Positions 22,873 through 31,742 of a stretch of DNA of 64,000 nt are shown in pieces (position 1 is the stretch's first letter; the number at the start of each line of letters is the position of its first letter). The notes beneath the pieces were generated by a model. That model ran no database searches, was not told the DNA's origin, and saw only the letters and a list, made by a program, of their open reading frames with translations. The DNA comes from Luteolibacter luteus (GTDB taxonomy: Bacteria > Verrucomicrobiota > Verrucomicrobiia > Verrucomicrobiales > Akkermansiaceae), in assembly GCF_012913485.1 (NCBI RefSeq), contig NZ_CP051774.1, positions 2,604,001-2,668,000 of the forward strand, read 5' to 3'. The position numbers were made by a program, and so were the translations under genes.

Positions 22873-25443
22873 ATGAACACCGGGCTTTCGGGAATCGTCG
22901 CCGTTTCCGTGCTCCTCTCACCAGTTGGCTTCGCGCTGGACGGAAACGGGAACTCGCAAAGCGATGTCTGGGAGATGGCCTTCGGAGCCAGCGGGCTTCA
23001 AGCCACTGCAGACGCAGACAGGGATGGCTGGACGAATGCGACGGAAAGCACTGCGGGCACCAATCCCTTCGATCCCCTTTCCTACCCGAAGTCCGGGATC
23101 AACGGCGGGCAGCTCCAATGGCCTTCCCAAGCGGGCAAGCGCTATGCGATCCAGACAAGCAATGACCTCGGCATCTGGACACCGGTTCAAGGAAACATCG
23201 CGGGCAATGGCACCACGCTGAGCTGGCCGCTCGTTCCGGCCGGAGGACGAGAGTTCTTCAAGATCGTGGCCTCTGATGTGGATAGCGATGGGGACGGCAT
23301 CAACGACTGGGAAGAACTGACGGTGGGCTTCGATCCCGGGAGCAACCGGACCGGCCGCTTCTCGCAGACGGATTCCCAGCGCATCACCGCGGGGCTCACC
23401 GCCGCGAGCACGATCACCGTCTCGGTCTATGACGACAGCTGCTCGGAACGCTGGCCGGATCCGGCCGTCCTGGTGGTAAGGCGCAGCGGCGGATTGAAGC
23501 CGCTCACCGTGAATCTTTCGTTTGATGGAACCGCGAGTGCGGCCGACTATACGAGTTCGGCTGATAGCAGCATCTCCTTCGCGCCGGGGCAGAGGGAAGC
23601 TTTTATCCGGATCCAGCCGGCGGCCGATGCCCTGGATGACGAAACTACGGAGACCGTCGTACTTACCGTCCTGCCCGGAACCGGTTACACGGCGGGAGCT
23701 GCGAACAGCGGCACGGTTTCCATCCTGAACCAGCCGACGAACGGCGGACCTTCCGCGAAGGAGGCCGCACGCTTCCTGATCCAAGCGGGCTTCGGTCCTG
23801 ATCAGGATTCCGCGGACGATCCTGACCAGACCCCCGAGAACGTGGAACAAGTCATGTCCCTGGGAATCGAAGGCTGGATCGATGACCAGCTCACACGCCC
23901 GATCGGCCGGCTCACACCGATGATGCAGTGGCAGCGGGAGCTGATGCAAAGCGATCCCGACCATCGCCTCTGGAACAACCGGAAAATGAATGCTTGGTGG
24001 GGCCGGGCGATGGGACTTCCCAAGCTGAGGCCGGATGCGAGCACGGAACAGTTGCCCGATCCCTTGCGGCAACGCGTGGCCTTTGCGCTGAGCCAGATTT
24101 TCGTGATCAGCGACCGCCCGGAACGCTTGGCCGTGGAACCGGAGGCAATGGCCCACTACTACGACAAGCTGCTGGAGGGGAGCTTCGGCAATTTCGAAAC
24201 CTTGCTGAGAGATGTGACGCTGCACCCCTGCATGGGGATCTACCTGAGCCACTTCGCGAACAAGAAGGCGAATCCGGTCAACCGCACCTTCCCGGATGAG
24301 AACTATGCGCGTGAAGTCATGCAGCTTTTCAGCATCGGACTGTGGATGCTGAATCCGGATGGGACGCGCATCCTCGACGAACATGGGCAACCGATCCCGA
24401 CTTACTCGAACGCGAACATCACGGAGTTCGCGCGGGTCTTTACCGGCCTTTCGTTCGGCCTGCTGTCGAATGGCCAGAACCCGCCCTTCAACGCCTTTGA
24501 CGGAGACTTCACCGTGCCGATGAAAGGCTGGGACGAACATCATGACCTGGAGCCGAAGGCGCTCTTGCGGGGTGCCACCACCCCGGCGCGAACGGCAAGC
24601 CCGGGCAATACGGGCACGGCAACCATGGCAGATGTCGATGCTGCGGTTTCGAATCTCTTTAACCACCCGAACGTGGGTCCCTTCATCGGCAGGCTGCTGA
24701 TCCAGCGGCTGGTCACCTCGAATCCCTCGCCCGCGTATGTCGGCAGGGTGGCCGCTGCCTTCAACGCGGCCCCGCGCGGGGACATGGGCCGCACGGTGAA
24801 AGCAATTCTCATGGACCCGGAAGCCCGCGACCCGGCCAAGATGTCGGATCCTAGCTTCGGCAAGCTGCGCGAGCCCTTTCTGAAGGTGGTGAACGTCGCG
24901 CGTGCCTTCAATGCTTATACGGACGCGGGATGGTACTACCTCTCGGGGATGAGCGAGCTGCACGTTCAGGAACCCTTCAATTCGCCAAGCGTCTTCAATT
25001 TCTATCTGCCGAGCTACACCCCGCCGGGTGCCCTGGCCACCGCGGGCCTGGTAGCCCCTGAATTTCAGATCGTGAATGCCGCCTCCGGCGTCACGGCGCC
25101 GAACTTCTTCTGGGAGCACATGGTCGGGGCCGAATTCGGGCTGGGTGCTTCGAAGGAAGACCGGTCCCCCACGCTGAATCTCGACCAAGAGTGGCTCCTG
25201 AATCTGCCGAACCTCAATTTCGACCAGTGGGGACAGACCAACGTCCAGCCGCTCGACCCGGATCCCCTGATCCGCCGGCTCGACCTCGTGCTGACCGGCG
25301 GGACCTTGGAGCCGGAGTCCTTCCAGATCATCCGCGAAGCCCTGGCCCGAATCGGGCCGGGCAGTTGGGACTGGCATGAGCATCGCCTGAAACTCGCCAT
25401 CTATCTGATCATCTGCAGCCCGGAATTCGCGGTCCAACATTGA
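22873..25443 (+). CDS. DUF1800 domain protein with calcium-binding and Calx-beta modules
   Basis: An 856-residue secreted protein. After the signal peptide come thrombospondin type-3-like calcium loops (ADADRDGWTNATE; DVDSDGDGINDWEE near 137-150), a Calx-beta-like module (about 170-275, TVNLSFDGTASAADY, DDETTETVVLTV) and the DUF1800 domain from about 295 to the end (RFLIQAGFGP, DPLRQRVAFALSQIFV, FPDENYAREVMQLFSIGLW, LREPFLKVVNVARAF). DUF1800 proteins are usually encoded immediately before DUF1501 proteins in Verrucomicrobia and Planctomycetes, as here with 13 bases between them. Their joint role at the cell surface is not established. Confidence 0.9.
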   Translation: MNTGLSGIVAVSVLLSPVGFALDGNGNSQSDVWEMAFGASGLQATADADRDGWTNATESTAGTNPFDPLSYPKSGINGGQLQWPSQAGKRYAIQTSNDLGIWTPVQGNIAGNGTTLSWPLVPAGGREFFKIVASDVDSDGDGINDWEELTVGFDPGSNRTGRFSQTDSQRITAGLTAASTITVSVYDDSCSERWPDPAVLVVRRSGGLKPLTVNLSFDGTASAADYTSSADSSISFAPGQREAFIRIQPAADALDDETTETVVLTVLPGTGYTAGAANSGTVSILNQPTNGGPSAKEAARFLIQAGFGPDQDSADDPDQTPENVEQVMSLGIEGWIDDQLTRPIGRLTPMMQWQRELMQSDPDHRLWNNRKMNAWWGRAMGLPKLRPDASTEQLPDPLRQRVAFALSQIFVISDRPERLAVEPEAMAHYYDKLLEGSFGNFETLLRDVTLHPCMGIYLSHFANKKANPVNRTFPDENYAREVMQLFSIGLWMLNPDGTRILDEHGQPIPTYSNANITEFARVFTGLSFGLLSNGQNPPFNAFDGDFTVPMKGWDEHHDLEPKALLRGATTPARTASPGNTGTATMADVDAAVSNLFNHPNVGPFIGRLLIQRLVTSNPSPAYVGRVAAAFNAAPRGDMGRTVKAILMDPEARDPAKMSDPSFGKLREPFLKVVNVARAFNAYTDAGWYYLSGMSELHVQEPFNSPSVFNFYLPSYTPPGALATAGLVAPEFQIVNAASGVTAPNFFWEHMVGAEFGLGASKEDRSPTLNLDQEWLLNLPNLNFDQWGQTNVQPLDPDPLIRRLDLVLTGGTLEPESFQIIREALARIGPGSWDWHEHRLKLAIYLIICSPEFAVQH

Positions 25444-25456
25444 CCTTTTTCCTTCC

Positions 25457-26935
25457 ATGAATCGTCGCCGTTTCCTTGGCCAAGCCAGTTGTTCAGCGGT
25501 TAGCGCCATTCCGGTATTGAACACCTTGTTGAACCTGCGCCTCGCAAGTTCGATCGCCAATGCCGCGCCCCCGCAACCGGGTGAATACCGCGCACTGGTG
25601 TGTTTGTTCATGAGCGGAGGGAATGACAGCTTCAACATGCTGTCGCCGCTGAGCGGGCCGTCTGCGACCCATGCAAACGCGCGGGCCGAGTATGAGAACA
25701 GCCGGGGGAACCTCGCGCTGCCTTTGACGGGGCTCCATGAGATCCATCCGCAGAACACGCCCGGCAGGACCTTTGCCGTGCATCCTTCCATGCCGAAGCT
25801 CGCCGCTCGCTTCGAGACCGGGGATGCGGCGTTCGTCGCGAATGTGGGGACTTTGATCGAGCCGGTGCTGAATCGAGGGCAGGTGAACAATGCCTCCAAG
25901 CGCTTGCCGTTGGGACTCTACTCGCACTCGGATCAGATCGAGCAGTGGCAAACCAGCGTCCCGCAGAGCCGCTCCGGAATCGGCTGGGGAGGCCGGATGA
26001 TGGACCTGATCAAGGACATCAATCCCAACCAGCTGGTCTCGATGAACATTTCCATGGATGGCAGCAATGTCTTCCAAAGCGGTGTCACGGGAGCCGAGTA
26101 TGCGGTGAAGCCAAGCATCTCGGCGACCGAAGGCGGGGCCCAAGCGCTGCTCGGCTACGCGGAGGGCTACAGTGCAAACAATCTCACCGATGTGAGCAGC
26201 GCCGCGGTGGACAGCATGCTGGCCCGGCAATACAGCCACCTGCTGCAGCAAACCGTGCAACAGAAGCGCCGGGACGCCCAAGATGCCTACGCGATCTATC
26301 ATGAGGCCACCTTGGGAACCTTGCCTGGAAGCGTGGACTTCCGATTGGTGGCAAACCAAGCACTGGACCTGCCAGCGAACCGGCTGGGACAGCAGCTTCA
26401 CCAGGTGGCGAAGGCGATCATGGGACGCAGCACGATGGGCGCGCTGCGGCAGACCTTCTTCGTCAACCTCGGCGGCTGGGATCACCACAGCAATACACTG
26501 GCCGAACAGGAATGGATGCTGCGAGACGTGGACGATGCGATCGGTGCCTTCTGGGACCAACTGGCGTTGCTCGGCGTGCAGGATCAGGTGACGCTTTTCA
26601 CCGGCTCGGACTTCGGACGCACGCTCACCAGCAATGACCAAGGGTCCGATCATGCGTGGGGCGGCAACCACTTCATCATGGGTGGCGCGGTGGACGGACG
26701 AAAAATCTTCGGCCAGTATCCGGGCCTCGCCTTGAATCCTGAAGGCAACGGGGCGGAGCTGAATCCGCTGGATACCGGACGCGGGCGGATGATCCCGACG
26801 ACGAGCTGCGACGAATATTTCGGCGAGCTGGCGCTGTGGCTGGGGGTCCCTCCTTCGAGCTTGCATCTGGTGCTGCCGAACGTGGGAAATTTCTTCACAC
26901 CGGGAGCCACGGGACCGCTGGGATTCTTCGGCTGA
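25457..26935 (+). CDS. DUF1501 family protein (Tat-exported)
   Basis: A 492-residue DUF1501 protein, distantly related to alkaline phosphatase/sulfatase folds. It has a twin-arginine leader (MNRRRFLGQASCSAVSAIPV) and the family's ALVCLFMSGGNDSFNML near the N-terminus, LGGWDHHSN in the middle, and GSDFGRTLTSNDQGSDHAWGG late in the sequence, which carries probable metal-binding D and H residues. It is co-transcribed with the preceding DUF1800 gene. The function is unknown beyond this recurring pairing. Confidence 0.9.
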   Translation: MNRRRFLGQASCSAVSAIPVLNTLLNLRLASSIANAAPPQPGEYRALVCLFMSGGNDSFNMLSPLSGPSATHANARAEYENSRGNLALPLTGLHEIHPQNTPGRTFAVHPSMPKLAARFETGDAAFVANVGTLIEPVLNRGQVNNASKRLPLGLYSHSDQIEQWQTSVPQSRSGIGWGGRMMDLIKDINPNQLVSMNISMDGSNVFQSGVTGAEYAVKPSISATEGGAQALLGYAEGYSANNLTDVSSAAVDSMLARQYSHLLQQTVQQKRRDAQDAYAIYHEATLGTLPGSVDFRLVANQALDLPANRLGQQLHQVAKAIMGRSTMGALRQTFFVNLGGWDHHSNTLAEQEWMLRDVDDAIGAFWDQLALLGVQDQVTLFTGSDFGRTLTSNDQGSDHAWGGNHFIMGGAVDGRKIFGQYPGLALNPEGNGAELNPLDTGRGRMIPTTSCDEYFGELALWLGVPPSSLHLVLPNVGNFFTPGATGPLGFFG

Positions 26936-26980
26936 GGAAATCGGGTTGTCTCCCCAAGGATGCGCACATAACTTGAAAGC

Positions 26981-27343
26981 GTGAAGGACCTGACCGGCTA
27001 CGAACAGAAGATCGATCCGTTGCGCGACGAGTGCCCGGTGCGGGCGGCGCTGGATGTGATCCGTGGCCGATGGAAGCCCTCGATCTTGTGGGAGCTCAAT
27101 TGCGGCACGAAGCGCTTCTCGCAGCTGCAGGAAGCCTTGCCACAGGTGACGGCGCAGGCGCTGACCGTGCAGCTTCGCCAGCTTGAAGCGGACGGGGTGG
27201 TGCGAAGGGAGATCTTCGCCGAGGTGCCGGTGCGCGTGGAGTATTCGCTGAGCGAGCATGGCAAGGCGCTGTCGAACGTGATGGATGAGCTGGAGGAATG
27301 GGGAAAGGCCTACATGGAGCGGCAGGGCAAGACGGCAGGCTGA
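26981..27343 (+). CDS. HxlR-family transcriptional regulator
   Basis: A 120-residue winged-helix protein starting at GTG 26981. It has the HxlR hallmark CPVRAALDVIRGRWKPSILWEL with the conserved sensing cysteine (C18), then FSQLQEALPQVTAQALTVQLRQLE and a YSLSEHGKAL-V---L--W end. HxlR proteins often use that cysteine to sense quinones, aldehydes or electrophiles. The neighbouring azoreductase fits such a role. A TGTGAG-TCA-CTCACA dyad lies between this gene and the azoreductase gene. Confidence 0.9.
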   Translation: MKDLTGYEQKIDPLRDECPVRAALDVIRGRWKPSILWELNCGTKRFSQLQEALPQVTAQALTVQLRQLEADGVVRREIFAEVPVRVEYSLSEHGKALSNVMDELEEWGKAYMERQGKTAG

Positions 27344-27352
27344 TCACATTCC

Positions 27353-27367
27353 TGTGAGTCACTCACA
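27353..27367. promoter_or_regulatory. Candidate HxlR operator
   Basis: TGTGAG and CTCACA arms separated by TCA form a 15-bp dyad 49 bases before the azoreductase start and 10 bases after the HxlR stop codon. It suits a dimeric winged-helix regulator controlling the downstream genes. Assignment is by position and symmetry only. Confidence 0.4.
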
Positions 27368-27415
27368 ATCTTCGGACGAAGCAGGATGAGCGGATCGGGC
27401 GCATGCTGCGTCCCT

Positions 27416-28072
27416 ATGAAATCGCTTCTCGTCATCAATGCCAGCGGACGCGTGACGCGTTCGATCACCCGCCAGCTTACGGCCCGCTTCGTCGAGCGAT
27501 GGAAGGAAGCCTACCCGGATGCAGAGATCATCGACCGCGACGTGGGCATCCGCCCGCCGACGCCGGTGAGCGAAGCGTGGGTGGCTGCGTCGTTCAGTCC
27601 CGCCGATCAGCGGACACCGGAGATGCATGCCGCGCTGGAGGAGAGCGAAACGTTCATCGAGGAGATCCTGCGGGCCGACGCGATCGTGATGGGTGTGCCG
27701 ATGTACAACTTCGGGATGCCAGCGCAGATGAAGGCGTGGTTCGACCAGATTGTACGCGTGGGCCGCAGCTTCGACTTCAAGGATGACGAGGCCGATCCTT
27801 ATTTGCCGCTGCTGCCGTCGAGGCCGGTGGTATTGATCACCGCAACAGGCACTTCCGGTTATGAGCCGGGAGGACTGAACGAGCGCTTCAATTTTTTGGA
27901 TCCGCATTTGCAGTCGGTGCTGTCCTTCGTCGGGCTGGATAACATTTCGCTGATCCGGGTGGGCTTTGAAGAAAGTCAGGACAAGCGTTTCAAGAGATCG
28001 GTGGAGGAAGCGGAGCTTTCGATCGATCGAGCAGCCGGGAAGCTGACCCCTGTCGCCCAACCGGTGAACTGA
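27416..28072 (+). CDS. FMN-dependent NADH-azoreductase / NAD(P)H quinone reductase family
   Basis: A flavodoxin-fold oxidoreductase of AzoR type. From the ATG at 27416 (MKSLLVINASGRVTRSITRQL) it shows the phosphate-binding loop NASGR-TRSIT, the core ADAIVMGVPMYNFGMPAQMKAWFDQIVR and VLITATGTSGYEPG. Homologues reduce quinones or azo compounds by two-electron transfer with FMN. An ATG 30 bases upstream is possible but not conserved-looking. With the HxlR regulator upstream and the DUF1772 gene 16 bases downstream it forms a likely electrophile-response cluster. Confidence 0.88.
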   Translation: MKSLLVINASGRVTRSITRQLTARFVERWKEAYPDAEIIDRDVGIRPPTPVSEAWVAASFSPADQRTPEMHAALEESETFIEEILRADAIVMGVPMYNFGMPAQMKAWFDQIVRVGRSFDFKDDEADPYLPLLPSRPVVLITATGTSGYEPGGLNERFNFLDPHLQSVLSFVGLDNISLIRVGFEESQDKRFKRSVEEAELSIDRAAGKLTPVAQPVN

Positions 28073-28088
28073 ACTGATTCCTACCGCC

Positions 28089-28556
28089 ATGAATCCTCAT
28101 CTGAATCTCGTGACGATCCTGGCCTGCGGTTTGATGGCCGGAGTCTTTTTCACCTTTTCCAGTTTCGTGATGAAAGCGCTGGAGAAGATCCCTGCTGCAG
28201 AGGGCATCTCCGCGATGCAATCCATCAACGTGTGTGCGGTGAAGTCGTGGTTTCTGCCAGCGTTCCTCGGATCCGGAGTGCTATGCCTGGCAGTGACGGC
28301 GACGACCGTTGGGAAGCTGGATCTCCCTGCGGCGCGGCTGATGTTTGCCGGAGCGGTGATCCATTTTGTCGGATGCTTCCTGGTGACGATGGTCTTCAAT
28401 GTGCCGCTGAACAACGGCCTGGCTGCGGTTTCCGCGAATGCGCCAGCGAGCACGGAGACATGGAGCGACTACCTCTCGCGGTGGACGATGTGGAATCATG
28501 TGCGCACGCTTTCGTCGTTCGTGGCGACGTTGCTGTTAGTGATGGGGAGGGCGTGA
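28089..28556 (+). CDS. DUF1772 (anthrone oxygenase-like) membrane protein
   Basis: A 155-residue, four-helix membrane protein of the DUF1772 family: LACGLMAGVFFTFSSFVMKAL at the N-terminus, AMQSINVCAVKSWFLPAFLG, VGCFLVTMVFNVPLNN and WTMWNHVRTLSSFVATLLLV. The fungal relatives are anthrone oxygenases; bacterial members are uncharacterised. It sits 16 bases after the azoreductase gene, presumably in the same transcript under HxlR control. Confidence 0.85.
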   Translation: MNPHLNLVTILACGLMAGVFFTFSSFVMKALEKIPAAEGISAMQSINVCAVKSWFLPAFLGSGVLCLAVTATTVGKLDLPAARLMFAGAVIHFVGCFLVTMVFNVPLNNGLAAVSANAPASTETWSDYLSRWTMWNHVRTLSSFVATLLLVMGRA

Positions 28557-28576
28557 AGGGATGGGAGGTCCTTCGA

Positions 28577-28742
28577 CCTGTTACGCCTGATAGAAACTGG
28601 AAAAATAACAGGCGGGAAGGAGTGAGGATCGAATGCCCAACATGAATATCGAAGTGAGGGAATCCGGGCGGAGTGGAGCAGCGCGTAGAAAGCATGTCGC
28701 CGGGAAGTTTGGCGCATGCAAGGGCGGGCTTCTACTGCCAGG
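28577..28742 (+). repeat. Dispersed intergenic repeat, copy 2
   Basis: A ~166-bp copy of the element at 4271-4446 lies between the converging DUF1772 and MoxR genes. Its head can form CCTGTTA (28577-28583) with TAACAGG. Shared downstream blocks are AATAACAGGCGGGAA, CCAACAT-GAATATCGAAGTG, GGCGGAGTGGA, GTAGAAAGCATGTCGCCGGG and a terminal CTTCTACTGCCAG. Spacing between blocks is nearly the same as in copy 1. Confidence 0.8.
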
Positions 28743-28833
28743 GCCGACGAGACGGCAACGGCGGAACTCCTGATCGAAGCCCGCCTCCGTTCTCACGAAC
28801 GATCCGACACCTCGTGCGGCTCACCTTGTTTCC

Positions 28834-29781
28834 TCAAACGGGAACCGGCAGCTCGAGGAGGATGTTCTCGACGACCTGGCGCCCGGTGACGCCGGAGAGC
28901 TTCGCTTCCGGGGAGATCACCATGCGGTGCGCGATGACATCCGCGGCGACGGCCTGGATGGTTTCCGGCACGACGAAGTCGCGGCCTTCGAAAAGCGACA
29001 GCGCCTGGGCCATCTTCATCAGGGCGAGAGATGCGCGCGGGCTGGCGGCAAGCTGCACTTCATCGCGGGTCCGCGTGGAGGACACGATGTCCACGATGTA
29101 GCCGCGCAATTCATCGCTGATGCGGACGCCACGCGTCGCCTCAAGCAAGGCCACGAGTTCGTCGCGGTTCACCACCGGCTCCAGCGTGTCGACGGGATGG
29201 CGGTGAATCTGGTCGGAAAGGATGGCGCGTTCTTCCTCTGCCGTCACGTAACCCAGACGGCTCTGGATCATGAAGCGGTCCATCTGTGCTTCCGGCAGCG
29301 GATAGGTTCCCCGGAACTCCACGGGATTCTGGGTGGCGATGACGAAGAAGAGGCCATCGAGATCATGGCGCTCGCCATCGATCGTCGCCTGGCGCTCGGC
29401 CATGGCCTCCAGCAGTGCGGACTGGGTGCGCGGGGAGGCGCGGTTGATTTCGTCCGCGAGCAGGATATCGGCGAATACCGGACCGGGGCGAAAGCGGAAC
29501 TCCTGGGTCCGGGGATCGAAGATCGAGACTCCGAGGATATCCCCCGGCAGCAGGTCCGGGGTGAATTGCACGCGCTTGAAGCCGGCACCGCCCACGGAGC
29601 GGGCGATCGCCTTGGCTAAGGTGGTCTTGCCGGTGCCGGGCACGTCCTCCACGAGGGCGTGACCACCGGCCGCAAGGCAGGCGAGGATATTCCGGAGAGC
29701 TGCATCCTGGCCACGCACAACGGTGCGGACGGCATTTTCAAGCAGGCTGGCGGTACGTCGGGCGGAAGGCAGTTCGCTCAT
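28834..29781 (-). CDS. MoxR-type AAA+ ATPase
   Basis: A 315-residue MoxR ATPase: Walker A VPGTGKT (K52), the MoxR-specific FKRVQFTPDLLPGDILG, EFRFRPGPVFADILLADEINRASPRTQSALLEAMAE containing Walker B, sensor-1 FVIATQNPVEFRGTYPLPEAQMDRF and a C-terminal helical lid. MoxR proteins act as chaperones for metal insertion or complex assembly, usually beside DUF58 and VWA proteins. No such partner follows here. Its start overlaps the stop of the 654-residue exported protein (ATGA), in an operon led by an M42 peptidase. Confidence 0.93.
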   Translation of the reverse strand: MSELPSARRTASLLENAVRTVVRGQDAALRNILACLAAGGHALVEDVPGTGKTTLAKAIARSVGGAGFKRVQFTPDLLPGDILGVSIFDPRTQEFRFRPGPVFADILLADEINRASPRTQSALLEAMAERQATIDGERHDLDGLFFVIATQNPVEFRGTYPLPEAQMDRFMIQSRLGYVTAEEERAILSDQIHRHPVDTLEPVVNRDELVALLEATRGVRISDELRGYIVDIVSSTRTRDEVQLAASPRASLALMKMAQALSLFEGRDFVVPETIQAVAADVIAHRMVISPEAKLSGVTGRQVVENILLELPVPV

Positions 29782-31742
29782 TCGGTGGATTTCGGGCGGC
29801 TCTCGCGGGTAGCGGCGGAAAGGGTACGATGTTTCTCGTAGATGGACTCAAGTTCGCCGCGTGCGCCTTCCGGAAGGCGGGCGGTCACACGATCCCAAAC
29901 GCTGCGGTTCAGGAATTCGCGGCTACGCGTGAGCGGGTCGTAGAGATCAATTTCCGGCAGGACCTTCGGGCCTGACGGCGTGGATGCCACCACGATGAGA
30001 GGATAGCCATCGGCGGAATCATCCCCATGGGCCGGAGGCACGCGCAGGGATACGGCGGCCCAGCGTCCGGCGCGATGAATCCCAAGGATCTCGCCCTTCT
30101 GACGCGGCATGAGCTCGTAGCTGGTCTTCTTCAACAAGCCGGCCGAACCCGCGTCATCATCAAAGCAGGCGGACAACGCGAGCATGCGCGCCCCGTCACC
30201 GGCGGCGATGGCAGAGCGCCACTCATCCACCACCTTGCGGGCTTCTTCCTCGCTTGGTGCGGAATCCGCAGGGATCCCGCCGATCCGGACGAATACACCC
30301 GCGGACCAATTTCTCTCGCGCGTCTGGACCGCGGTGCCGATCCACTTGCCCATCGCCCCGCCATCCTTCACGTGGGCGAGCGCGGGCGCACCGGAGAAGC
30401 CGCTATTCGCGAGCCAGCCCGCCGGACCGCGATGGAAAAACAAGGTCTCGATGGCCGCCTTTCCAGGATCTTGCCCGGAGAACATCTGGATCAGGGCGCA
30501 GGCGTCGTCACCTTCTTCGTGCACCTCAAGCAAGATCGGAGAAGCGGCTCCCGCCGGCTGGTGGATGCGCTGCCAGAGCATGGCCGCACGACTGATGGCC
30601 TCGACCCCGGCGGACCTCCTCGCCCCGGGATCCATGCGTCGGCAAACTTCTTGGAAAGAAGGGGCTTGGAGCGCGGCCATCATTGCCTGCGCGGCGTCTT
30701 GCGCGCTTGGCTCCGGCTTTGCCGTGAGCGTCTCCGCAAGTTTCTCGGGAAGCAGTGCAAGGAGATCCGCATCGTAGTTCTCCGCTTCATCCTCCCGGCC
30801 CGGCGACTTCTTCGGAGCCTGGGGGCTGAGCAATTCATGCGGCAGGTCGATGCGCCATGACCCGGCCTTCGATTTCACGAAGGGCAACTGCACGGACTTC
30901 GCGCGCGGGCGCAGGGCGAAGTTCGCCGCGGGATCGATCCCCACCACACTCACCACGGCATCCGATTGATTTTCCTCCACCAGCACGATGGCTCGTGCGG
31001 CCTCCGGTGCGGCAAGCAGCCGCCACTGGGGATGGGTAATCTCCTTCCGCTGCAGGATGCGGGACAAGATCGGGAAGGCATCATCGAAGTCCGCAGGCCG
31101 CGGATTTTCGAGGCCGCCGAGCATCGCGAGCACGGCGGGCAGATCCTTCGCCTGTAGCGCGGCGAGAAAGTCCTTCGCCAGATTCCCGGGCGTGGCCTTA
31201 TGGAGCTGCTCCGGGCTCTTCACCTTCTTCATCTCATCGAAGAGCACGGAGAAGGCGTCCTCCTTCAAGCGCACCAGCTGGGTGCTCCGGGTGCGGAGCA
31301 TCCAGTCTTCCAAGCCCTTCATGCGCTTCAGGAAGCCGGGACGAAGGCTGAGCCCGGTGTTGTTGAAAGACGATGGAAGCGGCGCGGGCACCCAGCGGCC
31401 TTCGCTCTTCACCAAGCCCACCGCGTGGATCTGCACGCTGTCGGCATCGAAATTCGTGATCTGCGAGACGAGCACCGCGGCGAGGTCGCCATCTTCCCTG
31501 TCGGCCACTGCCTTCAGATCGTCCGGGCGCAGGCCCTCGCGAAGATGGGAAATCCTCTTCCGGATCGCTTTCAAATCATCCTCGCTGGTGTCCGGAGAAA
31601 TCGCGGTCTCGTCCACGAGCTTCGCTTCCGCCTCGCCCGACGCCACATGGCGCAGCCACTCGACGGCGGCTTCCGAAGGGCTCTGCCCCCCATAAGCGAT
31701 GCCGCCTGCGAGCAGCAGGGCGATGACGGCCGCGGATCTCAT
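29778..31742 (-). CDS. Exported protein of unknown function, 654 residues
   Basis: I do not recognise the family. A signal peptide (MRSAAVIALLLAGGIAYG) is followed by a mature protein made of several alpha/beta segments resembling repeated small SnoaL/NTF2-like units (for example AVEWLRHVASGEAEAKLVDE at ~26, KDFLAALQAKDLPAVLAMLG at ~190, VVDEWRSAIAAGDGARMLAL at ~507), each with a helix preceding a hydrophobic strand. No catalytic motif is evident. It overlaps the M42 peptidase gene upstream and the MoxR gene downstream, each by four bases, so the three proteins are probably made in equal supply. Confidence 0.65.
   Translation of the reverse strand: MRSAAVIALLLAGGIAYGGQSPSEAAVEWLRHVASGEAEAKLVDETAISPDTSEDDLKAIRKRISHLREGLRPDDLKAVADREDGDLAAVLVSQITNFDADSVQIHAVGLVKSEGRWVPAPLPSSFNNTGLSLRPGFLKRMKGLEDWMLRTRSTQLVRLKEDAFSVLFDEMKKVKSPEQLHKATPGNLAKDFLAALQAKDLPAVLAMLGGLENPRPADFDDAFPILSRILQRKEITHPQWRLLAAPEAARAIVLVEENQSDAVVSVVGIDPAANFALRPRAKSVQLPFVKSKAGSWRIDLPHELLSPQAPKKSPGREDEAENYDADLLALLPEKLAETLTAKPEPSAQDAAQAMMAALQAPSFQEVCRRMDPGARRSAGVEAISRAAMLWQRIHQPAGAASPILLEVHEEGDDACALIQMFSGQDPGKAAIETLFFHRGPAGWLANSGFSGAPALAHVKDGGAMGKWIGTAVQTRERNWSAGVFVRIGGIPADSAPSEEEARKVVDEWRSAIAAGDGARMLALSACFDDDAGSAGLLKKTSYELMPRQKGEILGIHRAGRWAAVSLRVPPAHGDDSADGYPLIVVASTPSGPKVLPEIDLYDPLTRSREFLNRSVWDRVTARLPEGARGELESIYEKHRTLSAATRESRPKSTE

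Noticed and set aside
22918-25899. 993-codon open frame on the minus strand
   Set aside because: It is exactly antisense to the DUF1800 gene and the start of the DUF1501 gene, whose products have clear family motifs. Its translation is arginine- and proline-rich without domains, as expected for a high-GC shadow frame.
25493-27259. 588-codon open frame on the minus strand
   Set aside because: Antisense to the DUF1501 and HxlR genes; no recognisable motif.
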